A stretch of 22,128 nucleotides of DNA from CAZPUI01 sp964415525 (GCA_964415525.1 CAYQAS010000070.1:1-22128), one strand, 5' to 3'. Shown: positions 6,619 to 14,549, counted from the stretch's first letter. Notes: generated by a model from the letters alone, not told the origin. Translations and numbers: made by a program.

Positions 6619-7611
6619 CTACCGCTCCGGAACCACCATTTCCAGGCGCACCAGCAACTCCCGGTAGGCCTCGGGAATGGGCGCCTGAATGTGCAGACGC
6701 TCGCCGGTGCCTGGGTGGTCGATGGACAGCTTCCACGCGTGGAGCAGCGGGTGGGGCGCCTTGAAGGCGACCTTGTCGGCATCCAGCCAGCCGGGGGCGC
6801 CGCCGTAGAGCGGATCGCCGAGGATCGGCGCGCCCAGGTGGCCGAGGTGCACGCGGATCTGATGTGTGCGGCCCGTGAGCAGTTCGCATTCCACCAGCGC
6901 CAAGCCGGCGTTCTTGGCCAGCACCTTCACCCGGGTCTGGCTGGGGCGGCCGTTGCCATTGATGGTCATCTTCATGCGGTCCACTCGGTGGCGAGCGATG
7001 GGCTCATCCACCAGCAGGCTGCCGAGCTCCGGCAGGCGTCGGCTCATGCGGCAGAGCGCCAAATAGCGCTTCTCCACGGTGCGGGCCTTGAACTGGGCCT
7101 GCAGGTGCGCCTGGGCCTCCTGATCCTTGGCCATGGCGATGCAACCGGTGGTGTAGCGGTCCAGGCGGTGGACCATGCCGGGCCACGCGGCGGCGCCGAT
7201 CTCGTCCTCGTCCGTCTCGCCATCGCTCTCCGTGGGCGTCACCGCGGCGGCCTGGGCCTTGAGCCGCCCCAGCAGGGCGTTCACGAGGGTGCCATTGGGA
7301 TGACCCGGCGCAGGGTGCACGACGAGGCCCGCAGGCTTGTCCACGATCCAGAGCCGGGAGTCCTCGAAGAGGGTCGGCACCTCGAAATCCTCGGGCGTCA
7401 GGTGGAAGCCCGGCGGCGTGCGCTCTGGCATCTCCGTCTCGATGACCTTGCCGGGCTTCACGCGGGTGCCGGGCTTGGTGGCGGGCTCACCGTCCACCAG
7501 GACATTTCCCTCACGAATCCAGGCCTCCCAGCGGGAGCGGGGTAGTTCGGGATGCAGATCCGTCAGGAACTTGTCCAGACGGGGAATTTCGATTTCTACG
7601 GGAATGCGCAT
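6619..7611 (-). CDS. rluD: RluA/RluD-family 23S rRNA pseudouridine synthase
   Basis: This 330-residue enzyme isomerises uridine to pseudouridine in large-subunit rRNA. An N-terminal S4-like RNA-binding domain covers about 10-60 (RLDKFLTDLHPELPRSRW onward). The catalytic domain carries IVDKPAGLVVHP (89-100) and the signature HRLDRYTTG (148-156) with nucleophile Asp151. LTGRTHQIRVHLGHLGAPILGDPLYG near 245-270 is the usual C-terminal family block (quoted here only for orientation; key residues are the RTHQIR). A low-complexity acidic insert around 122-138 is not typical. The ATG at 7611 directly follows an in-frame TAA (7612-7614), so the start cannot lie further upstream. No Shine-Dalgarno sequence is visible. 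RluD versus a close paralogue cannot be settled by eye. Confidence 0.88.
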   Translation of the reverse strand: MRIPVEIEIPRLDKFLTDLHPELPRSRWEAWIREGNVLVDGEPATKPGTRVKPGKVIETEMPERTPPGFHLTPEDFEVPTLFEDSRLWIVDKPAGLVVHPAPGHPNGTLVNALLGRLKAQAAAVTPTESDGETDEDEIGAAAWPGMVHRLDRYTTGCIAMAKDQEAQAHLQAQFKARTVEKRYLALCRMSRRLPELGSLLVDEPIARHRVDRMKMTINGNGRPSQTRVKVLAKNAGLALVECELLTGRTHQIRVHLGHLGAPILGDPLYGGAPGWLDADKVAFKAPHPLLHAWKLSIDHPGTGERLHIQAPIPEAYRELLVRLEMVVPER

Positions 7612-7669
7612 TTAGGCGTGTGTCCAGGCAGTGGGTGGGGCCGCGCAGGGAGCGCCAGCCGAGGAAAGC

Positions 7670-7703
7670 GAGAAAAACAAAGAAGGCTTTGGAAGAACCA
7701 AAG
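7670..7703 (-). terminator. possible intrinsic terminator downstream of lgt
   Basis: On the minus strand CTTTGG-TTCTT-CCAAAG forms a 6-bp stem (7687-7703) and is followed by a pyrimidine-rich tail CCTTCTTTGTTTTTC. It lies 180 bp past the lgt stop and before the pseudouridine synthase start. The stem is short, so the call is tentative. I see no gene in the remaining 7612-7882 gap. Confidence 0.4.
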
Positions 7704-7882
7704 TCGAGGAGCCTGCCGAAGCATACCGATGGTCCCTACCCCAGCTTAACGGGTTGAGCGAAAAGGGATTCCATGCCCAGTCATCGAATTTCCAGGAAGT
7801 CCACGCGTCGTCCGGTGCCCTAGGCATGACCTGCACCGCTTTGGGGTTCAGCCACCTTCCATCAAAAGGTCTGGCAACCGGC

Positions 7883-8686
7883 CTAGGCCGCTGCCACCGT
7901 GCGACGTGCGCGCCGGGACATCCAGACCCAGAATGCGATCCCGAAAATCACAAAACTCAGGGCCGTGAGGCGACCCGTGGAAAGCCAGCCCATGCCCAGC
8001 CAGCCGGTGCCGCGATCCAGGTCGCCCCGGAAGGCCTCCAGCAGGAATCGCTGGGTCCCCTCGAGGATGAAAAAGAGAGCGGAGAGCTGGCCCATGAACT
8101 TGCGCCGGGGACGCATCCACAGCAGCGCGCCCATCACCGCCAAGTTGGCACAGAGGATATAGACCTGCACCGGGTGAAGCGGCACACCCAGCAGGGTGCC
8201 GGAGAAGCGGTGTGCCTCAGGGTTGTGGAATGTGATGGCCCAGGGCAGGTGGCACTCGATGCCATAGCAGCAGCCCGCCGCCAGACAGCCCACCCGCCCG
8301 ATGGCCTGGGCCAGGGCAATGCCCGGCGTGAGGATGTCGAGGATCTGCCAGCCCTGAAGCCCCAGCTTGCGAGCCCGCCAGATGAGCCCGATGACCCCCA
8401 GGATGATGCCGCCGTGGACCGCGCCGCCCGCCCGCAGCACCGCCGGATCGAACACCTGCGCGAGCGATGCACCCTGGAGCAGGTCCACGATGATCATCAG
8501 CAGCTTGGAGCCGATGATGCCCGCCAGGAGAGCGATGATCGCCAGGTCGCTGATGTGCTCAGGATCCACGCCGTCCCGCTTGGCCAGACGCTTCGAGAGC
8601 CCCACCGCGGCGAAGAAGCTGAGGGCCATCAGCAGGCCATAGGAACCGATTTCAAAGGAGCCGATGCGGAACAGGATGGGGTGCAT
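7883..8686 (-). CDS. lgt: prolipoprotein diacylglyceryl transferase Lgt
   Basis: This 267-residue integral inner-membrane enzyme transfers a diacylglyceryl group from phosphatidylglycerol to the lipobox cysteine of prolipoproteins, the first lipoprotein maturation step. The hydrophobic profile suggests about seven segments. Family landmarks include the GGAVHGG loop with His91, GRVG at 130-133 in the Lgt signature, and RGDLDRG near 220. The signature continues CLAAGCCYG instead of the GNFxNxE form of enterobacteria, a cysteine-rich variant I associate with other phyla. The ATG at 8686 begins MHPILFRIG, a normal Lgt start; an upstream in-frame TTG at 8716 would add ten residues and overlap the lpxD ribosome-binding region. 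Its likely clients include the lipoproteins at 2887 and 4730. lpxD diverges 44 bp away, so the two promoters must share or overlap neighbouring sequence. Confidence 0.92.
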   Translation of the reverse strand: MHPILFRIGSFEIGSYGLLMALSFFAAVGLSKRLAKRDGVDPEHISDLAIIALLAGIIGSKLLMIIVDLLQGASLAQVFDPAVLRAGGAVHGGIILGVIGLIWRARKLGLQGWQILDILTPGIALAQAIGRVGCLAAGCCYGIECHLPWAITFHNPEAHRFSGTLLGVPLHPVQVYILCANLAVMGALLWMRPRRKFMGQLSALFFILEGTQRFLLEAFRGDLDRGTGWLGMGWLSTGRLTALSFVIFGIAFWVWMSRRARRTVAAA

Positions 8687-8730
8687 GAGATCTCGCGGGG
8701 ATGGGGTAGGCTCCAAGAGGAGGACTGCCC

Positions 8731-9690
8731 ATGTCGACCATGACGGCCCAGGAACTCGCGGACAAGCTCAATGGCACGCTCGCCCATTGTCCCCCGGACC
8801 GCCTGCTTTCAGAAGTGCTGGGGTTGGAAGAAGCCCTAATCAGCTCGGTGAGCTTCCTGTCGAACCCCAAATATGCCGCCAAGGCCAAGGGTTCCCACGC
8901 CGGTCTCATCCTCGCGAACCCCGCTGTCGACCTCGGTGACCTGCCGGTCCTACGCATGGCGAACCCATACCACGGCTTCGCCCAGGCCCTGGCCCTGCTG
9001 CACCCCGAACCGGATCCGGTCTTCACGCCGGAGCCGGTCCATCCCAGCGTCACGCTCGGACCCGGCTGCCGCATCGCCCCCCGGAGCACCATCGGTGCAC
9101 GCTCCACCCTCGGCGCCCGCTGCGTGCTCCATCCCGGCGTCCATATCGCGGAAGACTGCGTGATCGGTGACGACTGCGAACTCTTCCCCGGGGTTGTGCT
9201 CTACCGCCGCACCCGGTTGGGGAACCGCGTTCGAGTCCACGCCAACACCGTGCTCGGGGCCGATGGCTTCGGCTATGTGCTGGTGGAGGGCCGCCATCTC
9301 AAGATCCCCCAGACCGGCTGGGTGGAGGTCGAGGACGATGTCGAAATCGGCGCCTGCACCACCGTGGATCGCGGCGCCTTCGGAGCCACCCGCATCGGAT
9401 GCGGCACGAAGGTGGACAACCAGTGCCAGCTCGCCCACGGCACCAAGACCGGAGTTCATTGCATCATCTGCGCCCAGACCGGCCTGGCAGGCAGCACCAC
9501 CATGGGCGACTACGTGACCTTCGCCGGTCGCGCGGGCTCCACGGGTCACATTCACGTCGGCAGCAAGGCCATCGTTACGGGCTGTGCCGTGGCCGCCAAG
9601 GACGTGCCCGAAGGCGCCATGGTGTCCGGCTACCCCGCCCGCCCTCACAAGGAATGGCTGGCTTCCCTTGCCCGCCCCAAGCGGAAGTAG
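8731..9690 (+). CDS. lpxD: UDP-3-O-(3-hydroxyacyl)glucosamine N-acyltransferase LpxD
   Basis: This 319-residue enzyme catalyses the third step of lipid A synthesis, adding a second hydroxyacyl chain from acyl-ACP. An N-terminal substrate-binding domain (about 1-100) is followed by a left-handed beta-helix of hexapeptide repeats (about 103-290). The signature GADGFGY lies at 177-182, and NQCQLAHGTKTG holds the catalytic His at 236. The C-terminal SGYPARPHKEW is standard. The ATG has GAGGAGG 7 nt upstream. Length is close to the usual 340. The gene stands apart from lpxA/fabZ/lpxB in this window and converges with the diguanylate cyclase gene with 8 bp between stops and no visible terminator. 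It shows that the cell makes a lipid A outer membrane. Confidence 0.94.
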   Translation: MSTMTAQELADKLNGTLAHCPPDRLLSEVLGLEEALISSVSFLSNPKYAAKAKGSHAGLILANPAVDLGDLPVLRMANPYHGFAQALALLHPEPDPVFTPEPVHPSVTLGPGCRIAPRSTIGARSTLGARCVLHPGVHIAEDCVIGDDCELFPGVVLYRRTRLGNRVRVHANTVLGADGFGYVLVEGRHLKIPQTGWVEVEDDVEIGACTTVDRGAFGATRIGCGTKVDNQCQLAHGTKTGVHCIICAQTGLAGSTTMGDYVTFAGRAGSTGHIHVGSKAIVTGCAVAAKDVPEGAMVSGYPARPHKEWLASLARPKRK

Positions 9691-9698
9691 GTTTCAAG

Positions 9699-11231
9699 TC
9701 AGGAACAGACCCGGTTTCGCCCTTCGGCCTTGGCCCGGTAAACGGCCATGTCCGAGCGGCGAAGCAATTCGAGTGGGTCGCCGCCGGGTCCGCCGGGATG
9801 CACCGCCACGCCGAGGCTGGCGGTGAGGGGGATGGGTTCCCCGCGCCACTCCACGGGAACCCGGGCCAGCTGCTCGCGAATGCGCTCCGCCACCCGCACC
9901 GCGCCGGTCAGGTCGGTCCCTTCCAGCACCACGGCAAACTCCTCACCCCCCAGGCGCCCGAGGGTGTCCATGTCCCGCAGACACGTGTAGGTGCGGGCCA
10001 CCGCCACCTGCAGCACCGCGTCCCCGGCTGCATGCCCCCGGGTGTCGTTGACCCGCTTGAAGTGATCGAGGTCCATGGTGATCACCGCCAAGGGCGTGAT
10101 GTAGCGCGCCGAGCGCTGAAACGCGAGTTCCAGGTGTTCCTGGAAGTGGCGCCGGTTCGAGGCCCCCGTCAGCGCGTCCGTCGTGGCCAATTGCCGCAGT
10201 TCGTCCATGGCGCGGTGGACCTCGGTCTGATCCGCCAGGACCGCCGCCCAGCCGGTTTCGCCACCCGGCCCACTCACCTTGAAGAGGTTCACCTGATACC
10301 GGCGAAGCCCTTCCTCCGTGGGCAGGGTGAGGCGCTTCAGGGGGGTGTCCCCAAGGAGCGCCCGGGCAAGATCCGGCCATGCCGCGAATACGATCCGCAC
10401 TGGTGCACCCCGCACGAGTTCTGGGAACACGCGAAGCGCAGCTGGGTTGTAGTCCACCACCAGCCCATGCCCGTCCGCCACCACTGCGGCGTCACGCATC
10501 CCCATGAAGACCTCCTCTCTTGCCAGAGGCAGAAGGTCGAAGATCTGCAGGTGCAGGATGCCGTAGCCGAACAGCAGCCCCGCCAGCGCCAGTGCGAGGG
10601 GCGTCACATCCAGGTTGTGCGGGCTCCAACCCAGGTAGTGCGCCATGAATCCGAACCACGGGATGGAGGAGCCTGCCAGCACCGCCAGAACCTGGCGCCG
10701 ATGGTATCCAGGCCTCAGCCGAGCCACCTGCCCCGCCAGCAGCATGACGCCCATAGCGAATGAAGCCTGCACAAAGACCGTGTTCAGCAGATGAAAGGGG
10801 CCTCGATCGATCAGGAGGCTGAAGTCGCCTGGGTGCCCATAGACTTCGAAGGCGCGGTAGTAGGTGTGGTGCCAGGGGTCGGTGTGGTGGGCCAGGAACG
10901 TAATGACCGGAATCACCAGCAGCAGCCCCAAACGCCCTCGGGTCGCCCAAGGGCGCCCCGTGAAGGCGAGTGTCACCATCATCCAGAGGGCAGGAATCCA
11001 GGGCACGCCGAGGTATTGGACGTGCAGCCAGAACCGGACGCCTATCCGATCCGCCTGGCTCAGCTCCAGCGCGTGCCCGAAGGCGTAGATGAAGATGGCC
11101 ACGCAGAGCAGGCTGAAGGGAACCGCCGCCGGCGCCAGCTTCCGCCGTTGCCACGCCATCCAGGCCAGAAAGGCCGTGCCTCCCGCAGAAAGCAGGAGCG
11201 CGAGGCGGACAACCAGCAAGGAATCGAGCAT
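9699..11231 (-). CDS. membrane diguanylate cyclase: 7TM sensor, PAS-like, GGDEF
   Basis: This is a 510-residue predicted c-di-GMP synthase. Seven hydrophobic segments at about 5-26, 36-54, 70-90, 101-114, 147-169, 181-199 and 209-231 resemble the 7TM sensor found at the N-terminus of some histidine kinases. A PAS-like segment covers about 240-340. The GGDEF domain (about 345-510) contains DALTGASNRR (352-361), metal-binding Asp in MDLDHFKRVND (387), and the signature GGEEF at 428-432. RDMD at 419-422, five residues before GGEEF, is a canonical RxxD inhibitory site, so product inhibition is expected. All catalytic landmarks are present, so it is probably active. The ATG at 11231 has no free Shine-Dalgarno sequence; it lies one base from a long hairpin described separately. 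The signal sensed is unknown. Confidence 0.88.
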   Translation of the reverse strand: MLDSLLVVRLALLLSAGGTAFLAWMAWQRRKLAPAAVPFSLLCVAIFIYAFGHALELSQADRIGVRFWLHVQYLGVPWIPALWMMVTLAFTGRPWATRGRLGLLLVIPVITFLAHHTDPWHHTYYRAFEVYGHPGDFSLLIDRGPFHLLNTVFVQASFAMGVMLLAGQVARLRPGYHRRQVLAVLAGSSIPWFGFMAHYLGWSPHNLDVTPLALALAGLLFGYGILHLQIFDLLPLAREEVFMGMRDAAVVADGHGLVVDYNPAALRVFPELVRGAPVRIVFAAWPDLARALLGDTPLKRLTLPTEEGLRRYQVNLFKVSGPGGETGWAAVLADQTEVHRAMDELRQLATTDALTGASNRRHFQEHLELAFQRSARYITPLAVITMDLDHFKRVNDTRGHAAGDAVLQVAVARTYTCLRDMDTLGRLGGEEFAVVLEGTDLTGAVRVAERIREQLARVPVEWRGEPIPLTASLGVAVHPGGPGGDPLELLRRSDMAVYRAKAEGRNRVCS

Positions 11232-11232
11232 A

Positions 11233-11267
11233 AGAGGAGGGGGAGGACTGAGCCCTCCCCCTCCTCT
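11233..11267 (-). terminator. 14-bp GC-rich hairpin between porin stop and cyclase start codon
   Basis: AGAGGAGGGGGAGG (11233-11246) pairs perfectly with CCTCCCCCTCCTCT (11254-11267) around a 7-nt loop. On the minus strand it follows the porin stop by 15 bp and ends 1 base before the ATG of the cyclase gene. No U-tract follows. It may attenuate read-through from the porin gene. On the minus-strand RNA the 5' arm carries the only GAGGAGG-like sequence near the cyclase start, locked in the stem. Confidence 0.6.
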
Positions 11268-11282
11268 ATCGGCCCTTCGGAC

Positions 11283-12635
11283 CTAGAAGCTGAAACGCGC
11301 ACCCAGAGACAGCACCTCGATGCCGGATTTGTACGTGCCCGTCAAATTCCCCCGAGCGAAGTCCTGGCTGGTGGAATTCACTCCCGCGGAAAGATTCAGG
11401 GTGCCTTCCTTGACCATGATGTGGCTGTAGCCGAAGTCCAGGGTCAGGGAGCGGTTGGCGGCCCAGGAAGCTCCGACAGAGATCCAAGTGCGATCGCAGT
11501 CGGGAATGCGGGGCGTACGGTGAATGTTTTCCACCGCGGCCTGATCGAAGGCGAGTCCCGTGCGGAGCACCAGGGCATCCGTGGCCTTCCAGGTCGCACC
11601 CAGGCTGTAGAACCAGGCATCCTTCCATTGCTCCTGGGTGATGTTGTCCGCAAGCCCGGTGCTGAAGCGCACCCGCAGTTCCTGGAAGGTGCTCCACTGC
11701 GTGAGGGAGGCTTCACCCTGGATGGAGACGACATCGTTCACCTTCCAGTCGAGGCCCACGGAGGTGCTCGCAGGCAGCTTGAGGTCCGCCTTGCCCTCGC
11801 CGGAGCGGTAGCCCTTGGCGGCCAACCCAGCGGCAAAAGGGGCCGGCATGGTGGAAGGGAACTGGTAGATGGCGTCGCCCTTCAGCTCCATGGTCATCGC
11901 GCCATGGTGGGAAACGCCCAGGCGCAGGTCGGCGCTCGGGCTGTAGAGCACCCCCAGCTTGTAGCCGAGGGCGGTCTTGCTGCCCTTGAGGCTGGCGGTG
12001 CCATCCAGGGTGCCCGGCACGGTTCCATAGGGGACAAGGGCCAGGCCCCAGTCCACACCGGTGGTCAGTTCGGCCTCCGCCTTGCGATAGAGCAGCGTCG
12101 CGCCCACTGCCCACTGGTCGGAGAGCTTATAGGCCGCGCTGAACCCGAGATCCACGGTCTTCAGATCCGACTTGAGGGCGTGGTAGCGGCCCACGAAATC
12201 GGGGTTGTATTCCGTCACTAGGCCATAGGGCGCATTCACCGACACGCCCAGGCGAAGGTTCTGGCCGACACTCCACACGGCATAGAGATTGGGCAGGACG
12301 GCATTGTGAGCCGCATCGCCGTGGGTGCCGGGGCCGGAGATCGGACGCACTGGAGCCGGCAGGGCGGCGCTGCGGCTGCCGACGGCACCGTTCAGCTCCG
12401 CCCGGGGGGCCACGTGGCTCAGACCCGCTAGGAACTGCATGCCATCGACCGGCACCATGGCCGCAGGGTTGAAGAAGAGGCTGCCCAGACCGCCGTAGCC
12501 CGCCGTCGCACCCGCGAAGCTGTTGCCCTGCCCCGCGGGATTCTGCTCCCGGAGCTGGAAGCCGGAGGCGCCGAGCATGGGGGCCACGCACAACGCGGCA
12601 GCAAGGGCGGAAAGACGGCGGAAATCACGAGCCAT
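11283..12635 (-). CDS. OmpP1/FadL/TodX-family outer membrane transporter
   Basis: This is a 450-residue predicted outer-membrane beta-barrel for hydrophobic compounds such as long-chain fatty acids. The signal peptide covers about 1-24 (MARDFRRLSALAAALCVAPM, then LGASG). The mature start GFQLREQNPAGQGNSFAG and the following GLGSLFFNPAAM are hallmark FadL-family plug and hatch sequences. The C-terminus ends LSLGARFSF, with the terminal Phe used by the BAM complex. The ATG at 12635 has GGAG 5 nt upstream; the frame stays open to 12713 without a signal-like sequence. Length matches the family (about 420-460). Substrate cannot be read from sequence. Upstream, 12636-12739 holds no recognisable gene. 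Confidence 0.9.
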   Translation of the reverse strand: MARDFRRLSALAAALCVAPMLGASGFQLREQNPAGQGNSFAGATAGYGGLGSLFFNPAAMVPVDGMQFLAGLSHVAPRAELNGAVGSRSAALPAPVRPISGPGTHGDAAHNAVLPNLYAVWSVGQNLRLGVSVNAPYGLVTEYNPDFVGRYHALKSDLKTVDLGFSAAYKLSDQWAVGATLLYRKAEAELTTGVDWGLALVPYGTVPGTLDGTASLKGSKTALGYKLGVLYSPSADLRLGVSHHGAMTMELKGDAIYQFPSTMPAPFAAGLAAKGYRSGEGKADLKLPASTSVGLDWKVNDVVSIQGEASLTQWSTFQELRVRFSTGLADNITQEQWKDAWFYSLGATWKATDALVLRTGLAFDQAAVENIHRTPRIPDCDRTWISVGASWAANRSLTLDFGYSHIMVKEGTLNLSAGVNSTSQDFARGNLTGTYKSGIEVLSLGARFSF

Positions 12636-12739
12636 GGATGCTCCAGGAAAGACGCGGCACAGGCCGCAGCGGGAGGGGCGCCAAAACGCAGTCGTCCACC
12701 TTAGCACCGGCATTCAAATGAACATCGCTATCCTGCGCA

Positions 12740-12772
12740 GAAGCGCCCGAGATAAGGGTTCCCGGGCGCTTC
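12740..12772. terminator. hairpin between tnaA and the porin gene
   Basis: GAAGCGCCCG (12740-12749) pairs with CGGGCGCTTC (12763-12772), a perfect 10-bp stem with a 13-nt loop. No U-tract follows on either strand. It may be a second termination or RNA-protecting element for tnaA transcripts, or a leader structure of the porin mRNA. Confidence 0.4.
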
Positions 12773-12819
12773 GACAGTGAATGACTAACGTTGTTCTTCT
12801 GTCTTAATCACGTAAAGCA

Positions 12820-12846
12820 GGGGTCTGAATGTAGGATTCAAGCCCC
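12820..12846 (-). terminator. likely tnaA terminator hairpin
   Basis: GGGG and TGAAT (12820-12830) pair with ATTCA and CCCC (12836-12846) around a 5-nt loop, with a short internal mismatch. On the minus strand it starts 8 nt past the tnaA stop and is followed by TGCTTTACG, a weak U-tract. Confidence 0.5.
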
Positions 12847-12853
12847 TTTCCGC

Positions 12854-14224
12854 CTATGCCCAGGCGAATTCGGCGGTGAAGTGGCGCAGGAATTTCGGCT
12901 GTTTGGTGATCTTCACGCCACGGATGCTGTGGGCCTTCTCCTTCACTTCGGCGATGACCTCCGCGGCGAAGTCGAAGTGCGCCTGGGTGTACATCCGGCG
13001 GGGGAAGGCGAGGCGCACGAGCTCCATGCTGTGGAAGGTCTCGGTACCGTCTTCGAGACGCTTGCCGAACATCACGCTGCCGATCTCGACGCCACGAATG
13101 CCGCCTTCCAGGTAGAGCGCGTTGCAGAGCGCCCAGGCGGGGTACTGCTCCACGGGCATGTTCGGCAGCACGCTCTTGGCATCGATGTAGACCGCGTGGC
13201 CCCCGGTGGGCTTCACAAAGCCCACACCGGCTGCCTCGAGCTTCTCGCCCAGGTATTCGGCGGTGCGCAGACGGTAGCGAAGGTAGCTCTCGTCCATGCC
13301 TTCCTCAAGGCCCACGGCGAGGGCCTCCAGATCGCGGCCGGCCAAACCGCCGTAGGTGGGGAAGCCCTCCATCATGATCAGCATGTTCTTCACGCCATCC
13401 AGCCACTCGTCGGAGCGCAGCACGATGAAGCCGCCAATGTTCACCATGCCGTCCTTCTTGGCACTCATGGTGGCTCCGTCGGCGTAGCCGAACATCTCCT
13501 GCACGATCTCCTTGATCGTCTTGTTCTCGTAGCCCGCCTCACGCTGCTTGATGAACATGGCGTTCTCGCTGAAGCGGCAAACGTCCATCACCAGCTTCTT
13601 GCCGTACTTCTTGAGCAGGGCGCTGTACTCGCGGATGTTCTGCATGGACACCGGCTGTCCACCGCCGGTGTTGTTCGTCACCGTGATCATGCCGAACGGA
13701 ATGCGGTGCCCCTCGGCCTTCAGGACCTCTTCCACGCGCTCCAGGTCGATGTTGCCCTTGAATGGGTGGATCAGCGCGGGCTGCAGCCCCTCCTTGATGA
13801 CGAGGTCCACCGCCGTCACGCCGATGAACTCAAGGTTGCCCCGGGTCGTATCGAAGTGGCAGTTGTTGGGCACGAGATCCCCCGCCTTGCAGACGGCGCT
13901 GAAGAGCACCTTCTCGGCGGCGCGGCCCTGATGGGTGGGGATGAAGTGTTCCATCCCGGTGATGTCCTGGATCACGGCCTTCAGGCGGTAGTAGCTCTTG
14001 GCACCCGCGTAGGACTCATCGCCCTCCATGATGGCGCCCCACTGCTTGCTGGACATGGCGCCGGTGCCGGAGTCGGTGAGCCAATCGATGAGGACATCCT
14101 CCGCGCGCAGCAGAAAGACGTTGAGTTTGGCCTCTTCCAGCAACTTCACCCGCTCCTCGCGGGTGGTCATGCGGATGGGTTCGATGGACTTGATGCGGAA
14201 GGGTTCGATAAGGGTCTTGGGCAT
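12854..14224 (-). CDS. tnaA: tryptophanase (tryptophan indole-lyase)
   Basis: This 456-residue PLP-dependent beta-eliminating lyase converts tryptophan to indole, pyruvate and ammonia. The N-terminal EPFRIKSIEPIRMTTREER and LTDSGTGAMS blocks, PTHQGR, NNTGGGQPVS and MSAKKDGMVNIGGF with PLP lysine 257 are all present. Tyrosine phenol-lyase shares this fold and length, so specificity residues matter. Arg381 of TPL is Ile here (VEIG), Phe448 is His (LRHFTAEF), and the PLP-site sequence is HFDTT as in TnaA rather than YFTTT. All three favour tryptophan. I compared these with the enterobacterial enzymes from memory. The ATG at 14224 has TGGAG 6 nt upstream; an in-frame ATG at 14266 lacks one. No tryptophan permease is adjacent. 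A short leader ORF and a palindrome lie upstream. Confidence 0.92.
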   Translation of the reverse strand: MPKTLIEPFRIKSIEPIRMTTREERVKLLEEAKLNVFLLRAEDVLIDWLTDSGTGAMSSKQWGAIMEGDESYAGAKSYYRLKAVIQDITGMEHFIPTHQGRAAEKVLFSAVCKAGDLVPNNCHFDTTRGNLEFIGVTAVDLVIKEGLQPALIHPFKGNIDLERVEEVLKAEGHRIPFGMITVTNNTGGGQPVSMQNIREYSALLKKYGKKLVMDVCRFSENAMFIKQREAGYENKTIKEIVQEMFGYADGATMSAKKDGMVNIGGFIVLRSDEWLDGVKNMLIMMEGFPTYGGLAGRDLEALAVGLEEGMDESYLRYRLRTAEYLGEKLEAAGVGFVKPTGGHAVYIDAKSVLPNMPVEQYPAWALCNALYLEGGIRGVEIGSVMFGKRLEDGTETFHSMELVRLAFPRRMYTQAHFDFAAEVIAEVKEKAHSIRGVKITKQPKFLRHFTAEFAWA

Positions 14225-14306
14225 GGAAAGCTCCAAAAGTGCAGGTTCGTCAGGCACCCGACGCATCGGAGCGCCGGGGGAATCGCGTGAATGCCGCGCT
14301 GGCCTT

Positions 14307-14369
14307 TCAGCAGGCGGACCGGGCCTCATGCTCCGCGCGGCGCTGCTTGCTTCGGCAACCCGGGATCAT
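14307..14369 (-). CDS. candidate 20-residue leader peptide upstream of tnaA
   Basis: A short ORF runs from ATG at 14369 to TGA at 14307, with a strong GGAGG at 14375-14379 exactly 5 nt upstream. Its Shine-Dalgarno sequence is better than that of most genes here. The peptide starts MIPGCRSKQRR and ends EARSAC: basic, two cysteines, one proline. The tnaA start lies 82 nt further on. E. coli tnaA is controlled by the leader peptide TnaC, but TnaC needs a tryptophan and a terminal proline, and this peptide has no Trp. It may be a different kind of leader or a chance ORF. Confidence 0.4.
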   Translation of the reverse strand: MIPGCRSKQRRAEHEARSAC

Positions 14370-14441
14370 GATGGCCTCCACCTTCAGGCTATCGCAGCGC
14401 CACAGGGGCCACAAGCTCGCAATCGTTGTTTTGATTGATCT

Positions 14442-14461
14442 TGTTTCTACACAAAGAAACA
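14442..14461. promoter_or_regulatory. operator-like palindrome upstream of the tnaA leader
   Basis: TGTTTCT-N6-AGAAACA has perfect 7-bp arms around ACACAA. It sits 73 bp upstream of the leader ORF start and 30 bp from the proposed plus-strand promoter at 14491, so it could act on either direction. It does not match the CRP consensus. No regulator gene is adjacent. Confidence 0.45.
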
Positions 14462-14490
14462 GTCATAGGCTCCCACTCCATCGAAAGGAG

Positions 14491-14518
14491 TTGAACGATA
14501 CAACCATTGGCCAACTAT
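14491..14518 (+). promoter_or_regulatory. possible sigma-70 promoter for the plus-strand RNA element
   Basis: TTGAAC (14491-14496) and AACTAT (14513-14518) are spaced 16 bp apart. Each matches the consensus only in part. A start near 14525 would place the RNA element at 14550-14740 just downstream. No plus-strand gene lies between here and 15068, so this promoter would serve the RNA or a long leader. Confidence 0.3.
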
Positions 14519-14549
14519 CCGACCCACCAGGCGCCCGTTAGCCTGGACC

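Noticed and set aside
7612..7836. Minus-strand 74-codon frame ending directly before the pseudouridine synthase
   Set aside because: No good ribosome-binding site at its GTG or internal ATG, and no recognisable protein character. It may only be an open stretch with a terminator-like hairpin inside.
12854..14224. Tyrosine phenol-lyase instead of tryptophanase
   Set aside because: Ile at 381, His at 448 and the HFDTT sequence follow tryptophanase rather than TPL, where Arg, Phe and TTT occur.
12791..14290. 499-codon plus-strand frame opposite tryptophanase
   Set aside because: Codon-bias shadow; all conserved tryptophanase blocks are on the minus strand.
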